Source: Ptiloglossa arizonensis
Lineage: Eukaryota > Arthropoda > Insecta > Hymenoptera > Colletidae
Direction of reading: 5' to 3'
DNA: 64,000 nucleotides
Assembly: GCF_051014685.1 (NCBI RefSeq)
Contig: NC_135055.1
Span: 1 to 64,000, forward strand
Each line of letters begins with the position of its first letter. Position 1 is the stretch's first letter. The notes beneath the pieces were generated by a model. That model ran no database searches and was not told the origin of the DNA. It saw only the letters and a list, made by a program, of their open reading frames with translations. A program made the translations under genes and the position numbers. Below, piece after piece: positions 1-12,424 of this stretch.

Positions 1-1
1 G

Positions 2-175
2 GGCGAGTTTCTACTTTCAGATGCAACAGAAACTTTGCGGATTGGTCAATCCGTTCGCGAGATGCGGCAGTTTTGAGGTAAGAAACGCTTGAGAAACTCC
101 AAATTTTCGCAGTTCTGATGCTCGAAACGGACAACTAGAACGGCCTAGGGAAAACTACTCATACCGTTGTAATGA
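2..175. repeat. 174-bp length-variant monomer
   Basis: The G run after CCTA has three G instead of four (148-150), a one-base deletion. The same unit has an unusual CGGACAAC where other units read CGAATAAC or CGAACAAC. Confidence 0.9.
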
Positions 176-369
176 GGCGAGTTTCTACTTTCAGATGCAA
201 CAGAAACTTTGCGGATTGGTCAATCCGTTCGCGAGATATGGCAGTTTTGAGGTAAGAACCGCTGGAGAAACTCCAAATTTTCGCAGTTCTGATGCTCGAA
301 TCGAATAACTAGAACGGCCTAGGGGAAAACTACTCATACCGTTGTAATGGGGCGAGTTTCTACTTTCAG

Positions 370-426
370 ATGCAACAGAAACTTTGCGGATTGGTCAATC
401 CGTTCGCGAGATGTGGCAGTTTTGAG
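370..426 (+). other. Exon-like 57-nt segment present in nearly every monomer (example)
   Basis: In each unit a pyrimidine-rich TTTCTACTTTCAG is followed at monomer position 20 by 57 nt that start ATG and end GAG, directly followed by GTAAGA. A CTCAT branch-site-like motif puts its A 33 nt upstream of the CAG. The segment is open in the ATG frame (MQQKLCGLVNPFARYGSFE in the majority form), and 57 is divisible by 3, so exon-to-exon joining would stay in frame with a 118-nt intron. These are matches to general spliceosomal consensus sequences. No transcript or protein is shown, and the match may be chance in a high-copy repeat. Breaks seen include in-frame stops in the units starting at 9,451, 39,725, 44,975, 48,825 and 57,399. 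Confidence 0.4.
387..402. other. Conserved dyad in every monomer (example)
   Basis: CGGATTGGTCAATCCG is an inverted repeat with perfect 7-bp arms around a 2-bp centre, at monomer positions 37-52. It is followed two bases later by the palindrome TCGCGA. It recurs in most units of both domains. Central changes (TT in the TTGTTCAA units of domain A, CT in the TTGCTCAA units of domain B) leave the arms intact. Arm-breaking variants also exist: GGTTTGG in domain B, and CAATCGG, GCGAATT and GCGGGTT in domain A. It could be a protein-binding dyad or a small cruciform-prone site; function is unknown. Confidence 0.6.
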
Positions 427-1925
427 GTAAGAAACGCTTGAGAAACTCCAAATTTTCGCAGTTCTGATGCTCGAAACGAATAACTAGAACGGCCTAGGGG
501 AAAACTACTCATACCGTTGTAATGGGGCGAGTTTCTACTTTCAGATGCGACAGAAACTTTGCGGATTGGTCAATCCGTTCGCGAGATATGGCAGTTTTGA
601 GGTAAGAAACGCTCGAGAAACTCCAAATTTTCGCCGTTCTGATGCTCGAAACGAATAACTGGAACGGCCTAGGGGAAAACTACTCATACCGTTGTAATGG
701 GGCGAGTTTCTACTTTCAGATGCAACAGAAACTTTGCGGATTGGTCAATCCGTTCGCGAGATGTGGCAGTTTTGAGGTAAGAAACGCTTGAGAAACTCCA
801 AATTTTCGCAGTTCTGACGCTCGAAACGAATAACTAGAACGGCCTAGGGGAAAACTACTCATACCGTTGTAATAGAGCGAGTTTCTACTATCAGATGCAA
901 CAGAAATTTTGCGGATTGGTCAATCCGTTCGCGAGATATGGCAGTTTTGAGGTAAGAAACGCTTGAGAAACTCCAAATTTTCGCAGTTCTGATGCTCGAA
1001 TCGAATAACTAGAACGGCCTAGGGGAAAACTACTCATACCGTTGTAATGGGGCGAGTTTCTACTTTCAGATGCAACAGAAACTTTGCGGATTGGTCAATC
1101 CGTTCGCGAGATATGGCAGTTTTGAGGTAAGAAACGCTTGAGAAACTCCAAATTTTCGCAGTTCTGATGCTCGAATCGAATAACTAGAACGGCCTAGGGG
1201 AAAACTACTCATACCGTTGTAATGGGGCGAGTTTCTACTTTCAGATGCAACAGAAACTTTGCGGATTGGTCAATCCGTTCGCGAGATATGGCAGTTTTGA
1301 GGTAAGAAACGCTCGAGAAACTCCAAATTTTCGCAGTTCTGATGCTCGAAACGAACAACTAGAACGGCCTAGGGGAAAACTACTCATACCGTTGTAATGA
1401 GGCGAGTTTCTACTTTCAGATGCAACAGAAACTTTGCGGATTGGTCAATCCGTTCGCGAGATATGTCAGTTTTGAGGTAAGAACCGCTGGAGAAACTCCA
1501 AATTTTCGCAGTTCTGATGCTCGAATCGAATAACTAGAACGGCCTAGGGGAAAACTACTCATACCGTTGTAATGGGGCGAGTTTCTACTTTCAGATGCAA
1601 CAGAAACTTTGCGGATTGGTCAATCCGTTCGCGAGATGTGGCAGTTTTGAGGTAAGAAACGCTTGAGAAACTCCAAATTTTCGCAGTTCTGACGCTCGAA
1701 ACGAATAACTAGAACGGCCTAGGGGAAAACTACTCATACCGTTGTAATAGGGCGAGTTTCTACTTTCAGATGCAACAGAAATTTTGCGGATTGGTCAATC
1801 CGTTCGCGAGATATGGCAGTTTTGAGGTAAGAAACGCTTGAGAAACTCCAAATTTTCGCAGTTCTGATGCTCGAAACGAATAACTAGAACGGCCTAGGGG
1901 AAAACTACTCATACCGTTGTAATGG

Positions 1926-2800
1926 GGCGAGTTTCTACTTTCAGATGCGACAGAAACTTTGCGGGTTGGTCAATCCGTTCGCGAGATATGGCAGTTTTGA
2001 GGTAAGAAACGCTCGAGAAACTCCAAATTTTCGCAGTTCTGATGCTCGAAACGAATAACTAGAACGGCCTAGGGGAAAACTACTCATACCGTTGTAATGG
2101 GGCGAGTTTCTACTTTCAGATGCAACAGAAACTTTGCGGATTGGTCAATCCGTTCGCGAGATGTGGCAGTTTTGAGGTAAGAAACGCTTGAGAAACTCCA
2201 AATTTTCGCAGTTCTGATGCTCGAAACGAATAACTGGAACGGCCTAGGGGAAAACTACTCATACCGTTGTAATGGGGCGAGTTTCTACCTTCAGATGCAA
2301 CAGAAATTTTGCGGATTGGTCAATCCGTTCGCGAGATATGGCAGTTTTGAAGTAAGAAACGCTTGAGAAACTCCAAATTTTCGCAGTTCTGATGCTCGAA
2401 TCGAATAACTAGAACGGCCTAGGGGAAAACTACTCATACCGTTGTAATGAGGCGAGTTTCTACTTTCAGATGCAACAGAAACTTTGCGGATTGGTCAATC
2501 CGTTCGCGAGATATGGCAGTTTTGAGGTAAGAACCGCTGGAGAAACTCCAAATTTTCGCAGTTCTGATGCTCGAATCGAATAACTAGAACGGCCTAGGGG
2601 AAAACTACTCATACCGTTGTAATGGGGCGAGTTTCTACTTTCAGATGCAACAGAAACTTTGCGGATTGGTCAATCCGTTCGCGAGATGTGGCAGTTTTGA
2701 TGTAAGAAACGCTTGAGAAACTCCAAATTTTCGCAGTTCTGACGCTCGAAACGAATAACTAGAACGGCCTAGGGGAAAACTACTCATACCGTTGTAATGG
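1926..2800. repeat. Domain A monomers without an obvious higher-order block
   Basis: Five ordinary 175-bp units of mixed type link the first duplicated segment to the 2,801-3,500 segment. They include GCGGGTTGG at about 1,961 and a CTACCTT/GAAGTAAG unit at 2,276. I see no gene or other element here. Confidence 0.8.
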
Positions 2801-3500
2801 GGCGAGTTTCTACTTTCAGATGCGACAGAAACTTTGCGGATTGGTCAATCGGTTCGCGCGATATGGCAGTTTTGAGGTAAGAAACTCTTGAGAAACTCCA
2901 AATTTTCGCAGTTCTGACGCTCGAAACGAATAACTAGAACGGCCTAGGGGAAAACTACTCATACCGTTGTAATAGGGCGAGTTTCTACTTTCAGATGCAA
3001 CAGAAATTTTGCGAATTGGTCAATCCGTTCGCGAGATATGGCAGTTTTGAGGTAAGATACGCTCGAGAAACTCCAAATTTTCGCAGTTCTGATGCTCGAA
3101 ACGAACAACTAGAACGGCCTAGGGGAAAACTACTCATACCGTTGTAATGAGGCGAGTTTCTACTTTCAGATGCAACAGAAACTTTGCGGATTGGTCAATC
3201 CGTTCGCGAGATATGGCAGTTTTGAGGTAAGAACCGCTGGAGAAACTCCAAATTTTCGCAGTTCTGATGCTCGAATCGAATAACTAGAACGGCCTAGGGG
3301 AAAACTACTCATACCGTTGTAATGGGGCGGGTTTCTACATTCAGATGCAACAGAAACTTTGCGGATTGGTCAATCCGTTCGCGAGATGTGGCAGTTTTGA
3401 TGTAAGAAACGCTTGAGAAACTCCAAATTTTCGCAGTTCTGACGCTCGAAACGAATAACTAGAACGGCCTAGGGGATAACTACTCATACCGTTGTAATAG
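2801..3500. repeat. Four-monomer segment copied at 5,251-5,950
   Basis: The rare markers GGTTCGCGCG plus AAACTCTTG (2,851 and 5,301) and GCGAATTGG (3,011 and 5,461) recur in the same order, 2,450 bp (14 monomers) apart. A third unit with the GGTTCGCGCG marker at 4,601 lacks the GCGAATTGG neighbour, so only part of the block was copied there. Confidence 0.85.
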
Positions 3501-4200
3501 GGCGAGTTTCTACTTTCAGATGCAACAGAAATTTTGCGGATTGGTCAATCCGTTCGCGAGATATGGCAGTTTTGAGGTAAGAAACGCTTGAAAAACTCCA
3601 AATTTTCGCAGTTCTGATGCTCGAAACGAACAACTAGAACGGCCTAGGGGAAAACTACTCATACCGTTGTAATGAGGCGAGTTTCTACTTTCAGATGCAA
3701 CAGAAACTTTGCGGATTGGTCAATCCGTTCGCGAGATATGGCAGTTTTGAGGTAAGAACCGCTGGAGAAACTCCAAATTTTCGCAGTTCTGATGCTCGAA
3801 TCGAATAACTAGAACGGCCTAGGGGAAAACTACTCATACCGTTGTAATGGGGCGGGTTTCTACATTCAGATGCAACAGAAACTTTGCGGATTGGTCAATC
3901 CGTTCGCGAGATGTGGCAGTTTTGATGTAAGAAACGCTTGAGAAACTCCAAATTTTCGCAGTTCTGACGCTCGAAACGAATAACTAGAACGGCCTAGGGG
4001 ATAACTACTCATACCGTTGTAATAGGGCGAGTTTCTACTTTCAGATGCAACAGAAATTTTGCGGATTGGTCAATCCGTTCGCGAGATATGGCAGTTTTGA
4101 GGTAAGAAACGCTTGAAAAACTCCAAATTTTCGCAGTTCTGATGCTCGAAACGAATAACTAGAACGGCCTAGGGGAAAACTACTCATACCGTTGTAATGG
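3151..4200. repeat. Tandem three-monomer (525 bp) duplication, two copies
   Basis: Units at 3,151, 3,326 and 3,501 recur at 3,676, 3,851 and 4,026. Shared rare markers are GGCGGG with CTACATTC, GATGTAAG, GGGGATAAC and GCTTGAAAAAC. The copies are nearly identical, differing for example at GAACAAC versus GAATAAC in the last unit, so the duplication is recent relative to the rest of the array. Confidence 0.88.
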
Positions 4201-6475
4201 GGCGAGTTTCTACATTCAGATGCGACAGAAACTTTGCGGATTGGTCAATCGGTTCGCGAGATATGGCAGTTTTGAGGTAAGAAACGCTCGAGAAACTCCA
4301 AATTTTCGCAGTTCTGATGCTCGAAACGAATAACTAGAACGGCCTAGGGGAAAACTACTCATACCGTTGTAATGGGGCGGGTTTCTACTTTCAGATGCAA
4401 CAGAAACTTTGCGGTTTGGTCAATCCGTTCGCGAGATGCGGCAGTTTTGAGGTAAGAAACGCTTGAGAAACTCCAAATTTTCGCAGTTCTGATGCTCGAA
4501 ACGAATAACTAGAACGGCCTAGGGGAAAACTACTCATACCGTTGTAATGGGGCGAGTTTCTACTTTCAGATGCGACAGAAACTTTGCGGATTGGTCAATC
4601 GGTTCGCGCGATATGGCAGTTTTGAGGTAAGAAACTCTTGAGAAACTCCAAATTTTCGCAGTTCTGACGCTCGAAACGAATAACTAGAACGGCCTAGGGG
4701 AAAACTACTCATACCGTTGTAATGGGGCGGGTTTCTACTTTCAGATGCAACAGAAACTTTGCGGATTGGTCAATCCGTTCGCGAGATGCGGCAGTTTTGA
4801 GGTAAGAACCGCTGGAGAAACTCCAAATTTTCGCAGTTCTGATGCTCGAATCGAATAACTAGAACGGCCTAGGGGAAAACTACTCATACCGTTGTAATGG
4901 GGCGAGTTTCTACTTTCAGATGCAACAGAAACTTTGCGGATTGGTCAATCCGTTCGCGAGATGTGGCAGTTTTGATGTAAGAAACGCTTGAGAAACTCCA
5001 AATTTTCGCAGTTCTGACGCTCGAAACGAATAACTAGAACGGCCTAGGGGAAAACTACTCATACCGTTGTAATAGGGCGAGTTTCTACTTTCAGATGCAA
5101 CAGAAATTTTGCGGATTGGTCAATCCGTTCGCGAGATATGGCAGTTTTGAGGTAAGAAACGCTTGAGAAACTCCAAATTTTCGCAGTTCTGACGCTCGAA
5201 ACGAATAACTAGAACGGCCTAGGGGAAAACTACTCATACCGTTGTAATGGGGCGAGTTTCTACTTTCAGATGCGACAGAAACTTTGCGGATTGGTCAATC
5301 GGTTCGCGCGATATGGCAGTTTTGAGGTAAGAAACTCTTGAGAAACTCCAAATTTTCGCAGTTCTGACGCTCGAAACGAATAACTAGAACGGCCTAGGGG
5401 AAAACTACTCATACCGTTGTAATAGGGCGAGTTTCTACTTTCAGATGCAACAGAAATTTTGCGAATTGGTCAATCCGTTCGCGAGATATGGCAGTTTTGA
5501 GGTAAGAAACGCTCGAGAAACTCCAAATTTTCGCAGTTCTGATGCTCGAAACGAACAACTAGAACGGCCTAGGGGAAAACTACTCATACCGTTGTAATGA
5601 GGCGAGTTTCTACTTTCAGATGCAACAGAAACTTTGCGGATTGGTCAATCCGTTCGCGAGATATGGCAGTTTTGAGGTAAGAACCGCTGGAGAAACTCCA
5701 AATTTTCGCAGTTCTGATGCTCGAATCGAATAACTAGAACGGCCTAGGGGAAAACTACTCATACCGTTGTAATGGGGCGGGTTTCTACTTTCAGATGCAA
5801 CAGAAACTTTGCGGATTGGTCAATCCGTTCGCGAGATGTGGCAGTTATGATGTAAGAAACGCTTGAGAAACTCCAAATTTTCGCAGTTCTGACGCTCGAA
5901 ACGAATAACTAGAACGGCCTAGGGGAGAACTACTCATACCGTTGTAATAGGGCGAGTTTCTACTTTCAGATGCAACAGAAACTTTGCGGATTGGTCAATC
6001 CGTTCGCGAGATGTGGCAGTTTTGATGTAAGAAACGCTTGAGAAACTCCAAATTTTCGCAGTTCTGACGCTCGAAACGAATAACTAGAACGGCCTAGGGG
6101 AGAACTACTCATACCGTTGTAATAGGGCGAGTTTCTACTTTCAGATGCAACAGAAATTTTGCGGATTGGTCAATCCGTTCGCGAGATATGGCAGTTTTGA
6201 GGTAAGAAACGCTTGAAAAACTCCAAATTTTCGCAGTTCTGATGCTCGAAACGAATAACTAGAACGGCCTAGGGGAAAATTACTCATACCGTTGTAATGG
6301 GGCGAGTTTCTACATTCAGATGCGACAGAAACTTTGCGGATTGGTCAATCGGTTCGCGAGATATGGCAGTTTTGAGGTAAGAAACGCTCGAGAAACTCCA
6401 AATTTTCGCAGTTCTGATGCTCGAAACGAATAACTAGAACGGCCTAGGGGAAAACTACTCATACCGTTGTAATGG
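4201..6475. repeat. Mixed domain A block, 13 monomers
   Basis: This block contains the second copy of the 2,801-3,500 segment (5,251-5,950). It also holds two near-identical adjacent units at 5,776 and 5,951 that share GATGTAAG and GGGGAGAAC. The CTACATTCAGATGCGAC plus CAATCGG unit at 4,201 recurs at 6,301, 2,100 bp (12 monomers) away. No gene or insertion is seen. Confidence 0.82.
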
Positions 6476-6650
6476 GGCGAGTTTCTACTTTCAGATGCAA
6501 CAGAAACTTTGCGGATTGGTCAATCCGTTCGCGAGATGTGGCAGTTTTGAGGTAAGAAACGCTTGAGAAACTCCAAATTTTCGCAGTTCTGATGCTCGAA
6601 ACGAATAACTAGAACGGCCTAGGGGAAAACTACTCATACCGTTGTAATGG

Positions 6651-9600
6651 GGCGAGTTTCTACTTTCAGATGCGACAGAAACTTTGCGGATTGGTCAATC
6701 CGTTCGCGAGATATGGCAGTTTTGAGGTAAGAAACGCTCGAGAAACTCCAAATTTTCGCCGTTCTGATGCTCGAAACGAATAACTGGAACGGCCTAGGGG
6801 AAAACTACTCATACCGTTGTAATGGGGCGAGTTTCTACTTTCAGATGCAACAGAAACTTTGCGGATTGGTCAATCCGTTCGCGAGATGTGGCAGTTTTGA
6901 GGTAAGAAACGCTTGAGAAACTCCAAATTTTCGCAGTTCTGACGCTCGAAACGAATAACTAGAACGGCCTAGGGGAAAACTACTCATACCGTTGTAATAG
7001 AGCGAGTTTCTACTATCAGATGCAACAGAAATTTTGCGGATTGGTCAATCCGTTCGCGAGATATGGCAGTTTTGAGGTAAGAAACGCTTGAGAAACTCCA
7101 AATTTTCGCAGTTCTGATGCTCGAATCGAATAACTAGAACGGCCTAGGGGAAAACTACTCATACCGTTGTAATGGGGCGAGTTTCTACTTTCAGATGCAA
7201 CAGAAACTTTGCGGATTGGTCAATCCGTTCGCGAGATATGGCAGTTTTGAGGTAAGAAACGCTTGAGAAACTCCAAATTTTCGCAGTTCTGATGCTCGAA
7301 TCGAATAACTAGAACGGCCTAGGGGAAAACTACTCATATCGTTGTAATGGGGCGAGTTTCTACTTTCAGATGCAACAGAAACTTTGCGGATTGGTCAATC
7401 CGTTCGCGAGATATGGCAGTTTTGAGGTAAGAAACGCTCGAGAAACTCCAAATTTTCGCAGTTCTGATGCTCGAAACGAACAACTAGAACGGCCTAGGGG
7501 AAAACTACTCATACCGTTGTAATGAGGCGAGTTTCTACTTTCAGATGCAACAGAAACTTTGCGGATTGGTCAATCCGTTCGCGAGATATGTCAGTTTTGA
7601 GGTAAGAACCGCTGGAGAAACTCCAAATTTTCGCAGTTCTGATGCTCGAATCGAATAACTAGAACGGCCTGGGGGAAAACTACTCATACCGTTGTAATGG
7701 GGCGAGTTTCTACTTTCAGATGCAACAGGAACTTTGCGGATTGGTCAATCCGTTCGCGAGATGTGGCAGTTTTGAGGTATGAAACGCTTGAGAAACTCCA
7801 AATTTTCGCAGTTCTGACGCTCGAAACGAATAACTAGAACGGCCTAGGGGAAAACTACTCATACCGTTGTAATAGGGCGAGTTTCTACTTTCAGATGCAA
7901 CAGAAATTTTTCGGATTGGTCAATCCGTTCGCGAGATATGGCAGTTTTGAGGTAAGAAACGCTTGAGAAACTCCAAATTTTCGCAGTTCTGATGCTCGAA
8001 ACGAATAACTAGAACGGCCTAGGGGAAAACTACTCATACCGTTGTAATAGGGCGAGTTTCTACTTTCAGATGCAACAGAAATTTTGCGGATTGGTCAATC
8101 CGTTCGCGAGATATGGCAGTTTTGAGGTAAGAAACGCTTGAGAAACTCCAAATTTTCGCAGTTCTGATGCTCGAAACGAATAAGTAGAACGGCCTAGGGG
8201 AAAACTACTCATACCGTTGTAATGGGGCGAGTTTCTACTTTCAGATGCGACAGAAACTTTGCGGATTGGTCAATCGGTTCGCGAGATATGGCAGTTTTGA
8301 GGTAAGAAACGCTTGAGAAACTCCAAATTTTCGCAGTTCTGACGCTCGAAACGAATAACTAGAACGGCCTACGGGAAAACTACTCATACCGTTGTAATAG
8401 AGCGAGTTTCTACTATCAGATGCAACAGAAATTTTGCGGATTGGTCAATCCGTTCGCGAGATATGGCAGTTTTGAGGTAAGAAACGCTTGAGAAACTCCA
8501 AATTTTCGCAGTTCTGATGCTCGAATCGAATAACTAGAACGGCCTAGGGGAAAACTACTCATACCGTTGTAATGGGGCGAGTTTCTACTTTCAGATGCAA
8601 CAGAAACTTTGCGGATTGGTCAATCCGTTCGCGAGATATGGCAGTTTTGAGGTAAGAAACGCTTGAGAAACTCCAAATTTTCGCAGTTCTGATGCTCGAA
8701 TCGAATAACTAGAACGGCCTAGGGGAAAACTACTCATACCGTTGTAATGGGGCGAGTTTCTACTTTCAGATGCAACAGAAACTTTGCGGATTGGTCAATC
8801 CGTTCGCGAGATATGGCAGTTTTGAGGTAAGAAACGCTCGAGAAACTCCAAATTTTCGCAGTTCTGATGCTCGAAACGAACAACTAGAACGGCCTAGGGG
8901 AAAACTACTCATACCGTTGTAATGAGGCGAGTTTCTACTTTCAGATGCAACAGAAACTTTGCGGATTGGTCAATCCGTTCGCGAGATATGTCAGTTTTGA
9001 GGTAAGAACCGCTGGAGAAACTCCAAATTTTCGCTGTTCTGATGCTCGAATCGAATAACTAGAACGGCCTGGGGGAAAACTACTCATACCGTTGTAATGG
9101 GGCGAGTTTCTACTTTCAGATGCAACAGAAACTTTGCGGATTGGTCAATCCGTTCGCGAGATGTGGCAGTTTTGAGGTAAGAAACGCTTGAGAAACTCCA
9201 AATTTTCGCAGTTCTGACGCTCGAAACGAATAACTAGAACGGCCTAGGGGAAAACTACTCATACCGTTGTAATAGGGCGAGTTTCTACTTTCAGATGCAA
9301 CAGAAATTTTGCGGATTGGTCAATCCGTTCGCGAGATATGGCAGTTTTGAGGTAAGAAACGCTTGAGAAACTCCAAATTTTCGCAGTTCTGATGCTCGAA
9401 ACGAATAACTAGAACGGCCTAGGGGAAAACTACTCATACCGTTGTAATAGGGCGAGTTTCTACTTTCAGATGCAACAGAAATTTTGCTGATTGGTCAATC
9501 CGTTCGCGAGATATGGCAGTTTTGAGGTAAGAAACGCTTGAGAAACTCCAAATTTTCGCAGTTCTGATGCTCGAAACGAATAACTAGAACGGCCTAGGGG

Positions 9601-12250
9601 AAAACTACTCATACCGTTGTAATGGGGCGAGTTTCTACTTTCAGATGCGACAGAAACTTTGCGGATTGGTCAATCGGTTCGCGAGATATGGCAGTTTTGA
9701 GGTAAGAAACGCTTGAGAAACTCCAAATTTTCGCAGTTCTGACGCTCGAAACGAATAACTAGAACGGCCTAGGGGAAAACTACTCATACCGTTGTAATAG
9801 AGCGAGTTTCTACTATCAGATGCAACAGAAATTTTGCGGATTGGTCAATCCGTTCGCGAGATATGGCAGTTTTGAGGTAAGAAACGCTTGAGAAACTCCA
9901 AATTTTCGCAGTTCTGATGCTCGAATCGAATAACTAGAACGGCCTAGGGGAAAACTACTCATACCGTTGTAATGGGGCGAGTTTCTACTTTCAGATGCAA
10001 CAGAAACTTTGCGGATTGGTCAATCCGTTCGCGAGATATGGCAGCTTTGAGGTAAGAAACGCTTGAGAAACTCCAAATTTTCGCAGTTCTGATGCTCGAA
10101 ACGAATAACTAGAACGGCCTAGGGGAAAACTACTCATACCGTTGTAATGGGGCGAGTTTCTACTTTCAGATGCAACAGAAACTTTGCGGATTGGTCAATC
10201 CGTTCGCGAGATATGGCAGTTTTGAGGTAAGAAACGCTCGAGAAACTCCAAATTTTCGCAGTTCTGATGCTCGAAACGAACAACTAGAACGGCCTAGGGG
10301 AAAACTACTCATACCGTTGTAATGAGGCGAGTTTCTACTTTCAGATGCAACAGAAACTTTGCGGATTGGTCAATCCGTTCGCGAGATATGTCAGTTTTGA
10401 GGTAAGAACCGCTGGAGAAACTCCAAATTTTCGCAGTTCTGATGCTCGAATCGAATAACTAGAACGGCCTAGGGGAAAACTACTCATACCGTTGTAATGG
10501 GGCGAGTTTCTACTTTCAGATGCAACAGAAACTTTGCGGATTGGTCAATCCGTTCGCGAGATGTGGCAGTTTTGAGGTAAGAAACGCTTGAGAAACTCCA
10601 AATTTTCGCAGTTCTGACGCTCGAAACGAATAACTAGAACGGCCTAGGGGAAAACTACTCATACCGTTGTAATAGGGCGAGTTTCTACTTTCAGATGCAA
10701 CAGAAATTTTGCGGATTGGTCAATCCGTTCGCGAGATATGGCAGTTTTGAGGTAAGAAACGCTTGAGAAACTCCAAATTTTCGCAGTTCTGATGCTCGAA
10801 ACGAATAACTAGAACGGCCTAGGGGAAAACTACTCATACCGTTGTAATGGGGCGAGTTTCTATTTTCAGATGCGACAGAAACTTTGCGGATTGGTCAATC
10901 CGTTCGCGAGATATGGCAGTTTTGAGGTAAGAAACGCTCGAGAAACTCCAAATTTTCGCAGTTCTGATGCTCGAAACGAATAACTGGAACGGCCTAGGGG
11001 AAAACTACTCATACCGTTGTAATGGGGCGAGTTTCTACTTTCAGATGCAACAGAAACTTTGCGGATTGGTCAATCCGTTCGCGAGATGTGGCAGTTTTGA
11101 GGTAAGAAACGCTTGAGAAACTGCAAATTTTCGCAGTTCTGACGCTCGAAACGAATAACTAGAACGGCCTAGGGGAAAACTACTCATACCGTTGTAATAG
11201 AGCGAGTTTCTACTATCAGATGCAACAGAAATTTTGCGGATTGGTCAATCCGTTCGCGAGATATGGCAGTTTTGAGGTAAGAAACGCTTGAGAAACTCCA
11301 AATTTTCGAAGTTCTGATGCTCGAATCGAATAACTAGAACGGCCTAGGGGAAAACTACTCATACCGTTGTAATGGGGCGAGTTTCTACTTTCAGATGCAA
11401 CAGAAACTTTGCGGATTGGTCAATCCGTTCGCGAGATATGGCAGTTTTGAGGTAAGAAACGCTTGAGAAACTCCAAATTTTCGCAGTTCTGATGCTCGAA
11501 TCGAATAACTAGAACGGCCTACGGGAAAACTACTCATACCGTTGTAATGGGGCGAGTTTCTACTTTCAGATGCAACAGAAACTTTGCGGATTGGTCAATC
11601 CGTTCGCGAGATATGGCAGTTTTGAGGTAAGAAACGCTCGAGAAACTCCAAATTTTCGCAGTTCTGATGCTCGAAACGAACAACTAGAACGGCCTAGGGG
11701 AAAACTACTCATACCGTTGTAATGAGGCGAGTTTCTACTTTCAGATGCAACAGAAACTTTGCGGATTGGTCAATCCGTTCGCGAGATATGTCAGTTTTGA
11801 GGTAAGAACCGCTGGAGAAACTCCAAATTTTCGCAGTTCTGATGCTCGAATCGAATAACTAGAACGGCCTAGGGGAAAACTACTCATACCGTTGTAATGG
11901 GGCGAGTTTCTACTTTCAGATGCAACAGAAACTTTGCGGATTGGTCAATCCGTTCGCGAGATATGGCAGTTTTGAGGTAAGAAACGCTCGAGAAACTCCA
12001 AATTTTCGCAGTTCTGATGCTCGAAACGAACAACTAGAACGGCCTAGGGGAAAACTACTCATACCGTTGTAATGAGGCGAGTTTCTACTTTCAGATGCAA
12101 CAGAAACTTTGCGGATTGGTCAATCCGTTCGCGAGATATGTCAGTTTTGAGGTAAGAACCGCTGGAGAAACTCCAAGTTTTCGCAGTACTGATGCTCGAA
12201 TCGAATAACTAGAACGGCCTAGGGGAAAACTACTCATACCGTTGTAATGG
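6651..12250. repeat. Four tandem copies of an 8-monomer (1,400 bp) higher-order repeat
   Basis: Two independent marker units recur at exactly 1,400 bp: AATAGAGCGA at 6,996, 8,396, 9,796 and 11,196, and ATATGTCAG at 7,586, 8,986, 10,386 and 11,786. The copies are imperfect. The first two units of copies 2 and 3 differ from those of copies 1 and 4, and the last two monomers of copy 4 are a 350-bp duplication (ATATGTCAG again at 12,136). This is the most regular higher-order structure in the window. Confidence 0.9.
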
Positions 12251-12424
12251 GGCGAGTTTCTACTTTCAGATGCAACAGAAACTTTGCGGATTGGTCAATC
12301 CGTTCGCGAGATGTGCAGTTTTGAGGTAAGAAACGCTTGAGAAACTCCAAATTTTCGCAGTTCTGATGCTCGAAACGAATAACTGGAACGGCCTAGGGGA
12401 AAACTACTCATACCGTTGTAATGG
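12251..12424. repeat. 174-bp length-variant monomer
   Basis: GATGTGCAG replaces GATGTGGCAG at about 12,312-12,316, a one-base deletion inside the 57-nt exon-like segment. It shifts the array phase by one for all following units. Confidence 0.9.

Larger units (their letters stand above)
351..525 (+). repeat. Reference monomer, domain A
   Basis: A clean 175-bp unit used here for monomer coordinates 1-175. Landmarks: pyrimidine-rich tract ending CAG at 7-19; ATG at 20; dyad CGGATTG-GT-CAATCCG at 37-52; palindrome TCGCGA at 54-59; GAGGTAAGA at 74-82; TTTCG...CGAAA short inverted arms near 104 and 122; palindrome CCTAGG at 143-148; CTCAT at 158-162; boundary AATGG at 171-175. The unit has 34 C, 43 G and 11 CpG, judged from the majority bases. 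Confidence 0.95.
351..1925. repeat. Nine-monomer segment copied at 6,476-8,050
   Basis: Rare markers repeat at an offset of exactly 6,125 bp (35 monomers): TCGCCGTTC at 631 and 6,756, AATAGAGCGA at 871 and 6,996, ATATGTCAG at 1,461 and 7,586. Order is the same across all nine units. Agreement breaks at both ends, where neighbouring units are of different type. This is a segmental duplication and an extra, separate copy of the 8-monomer repeat found downstream. Confidence 0.88.
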
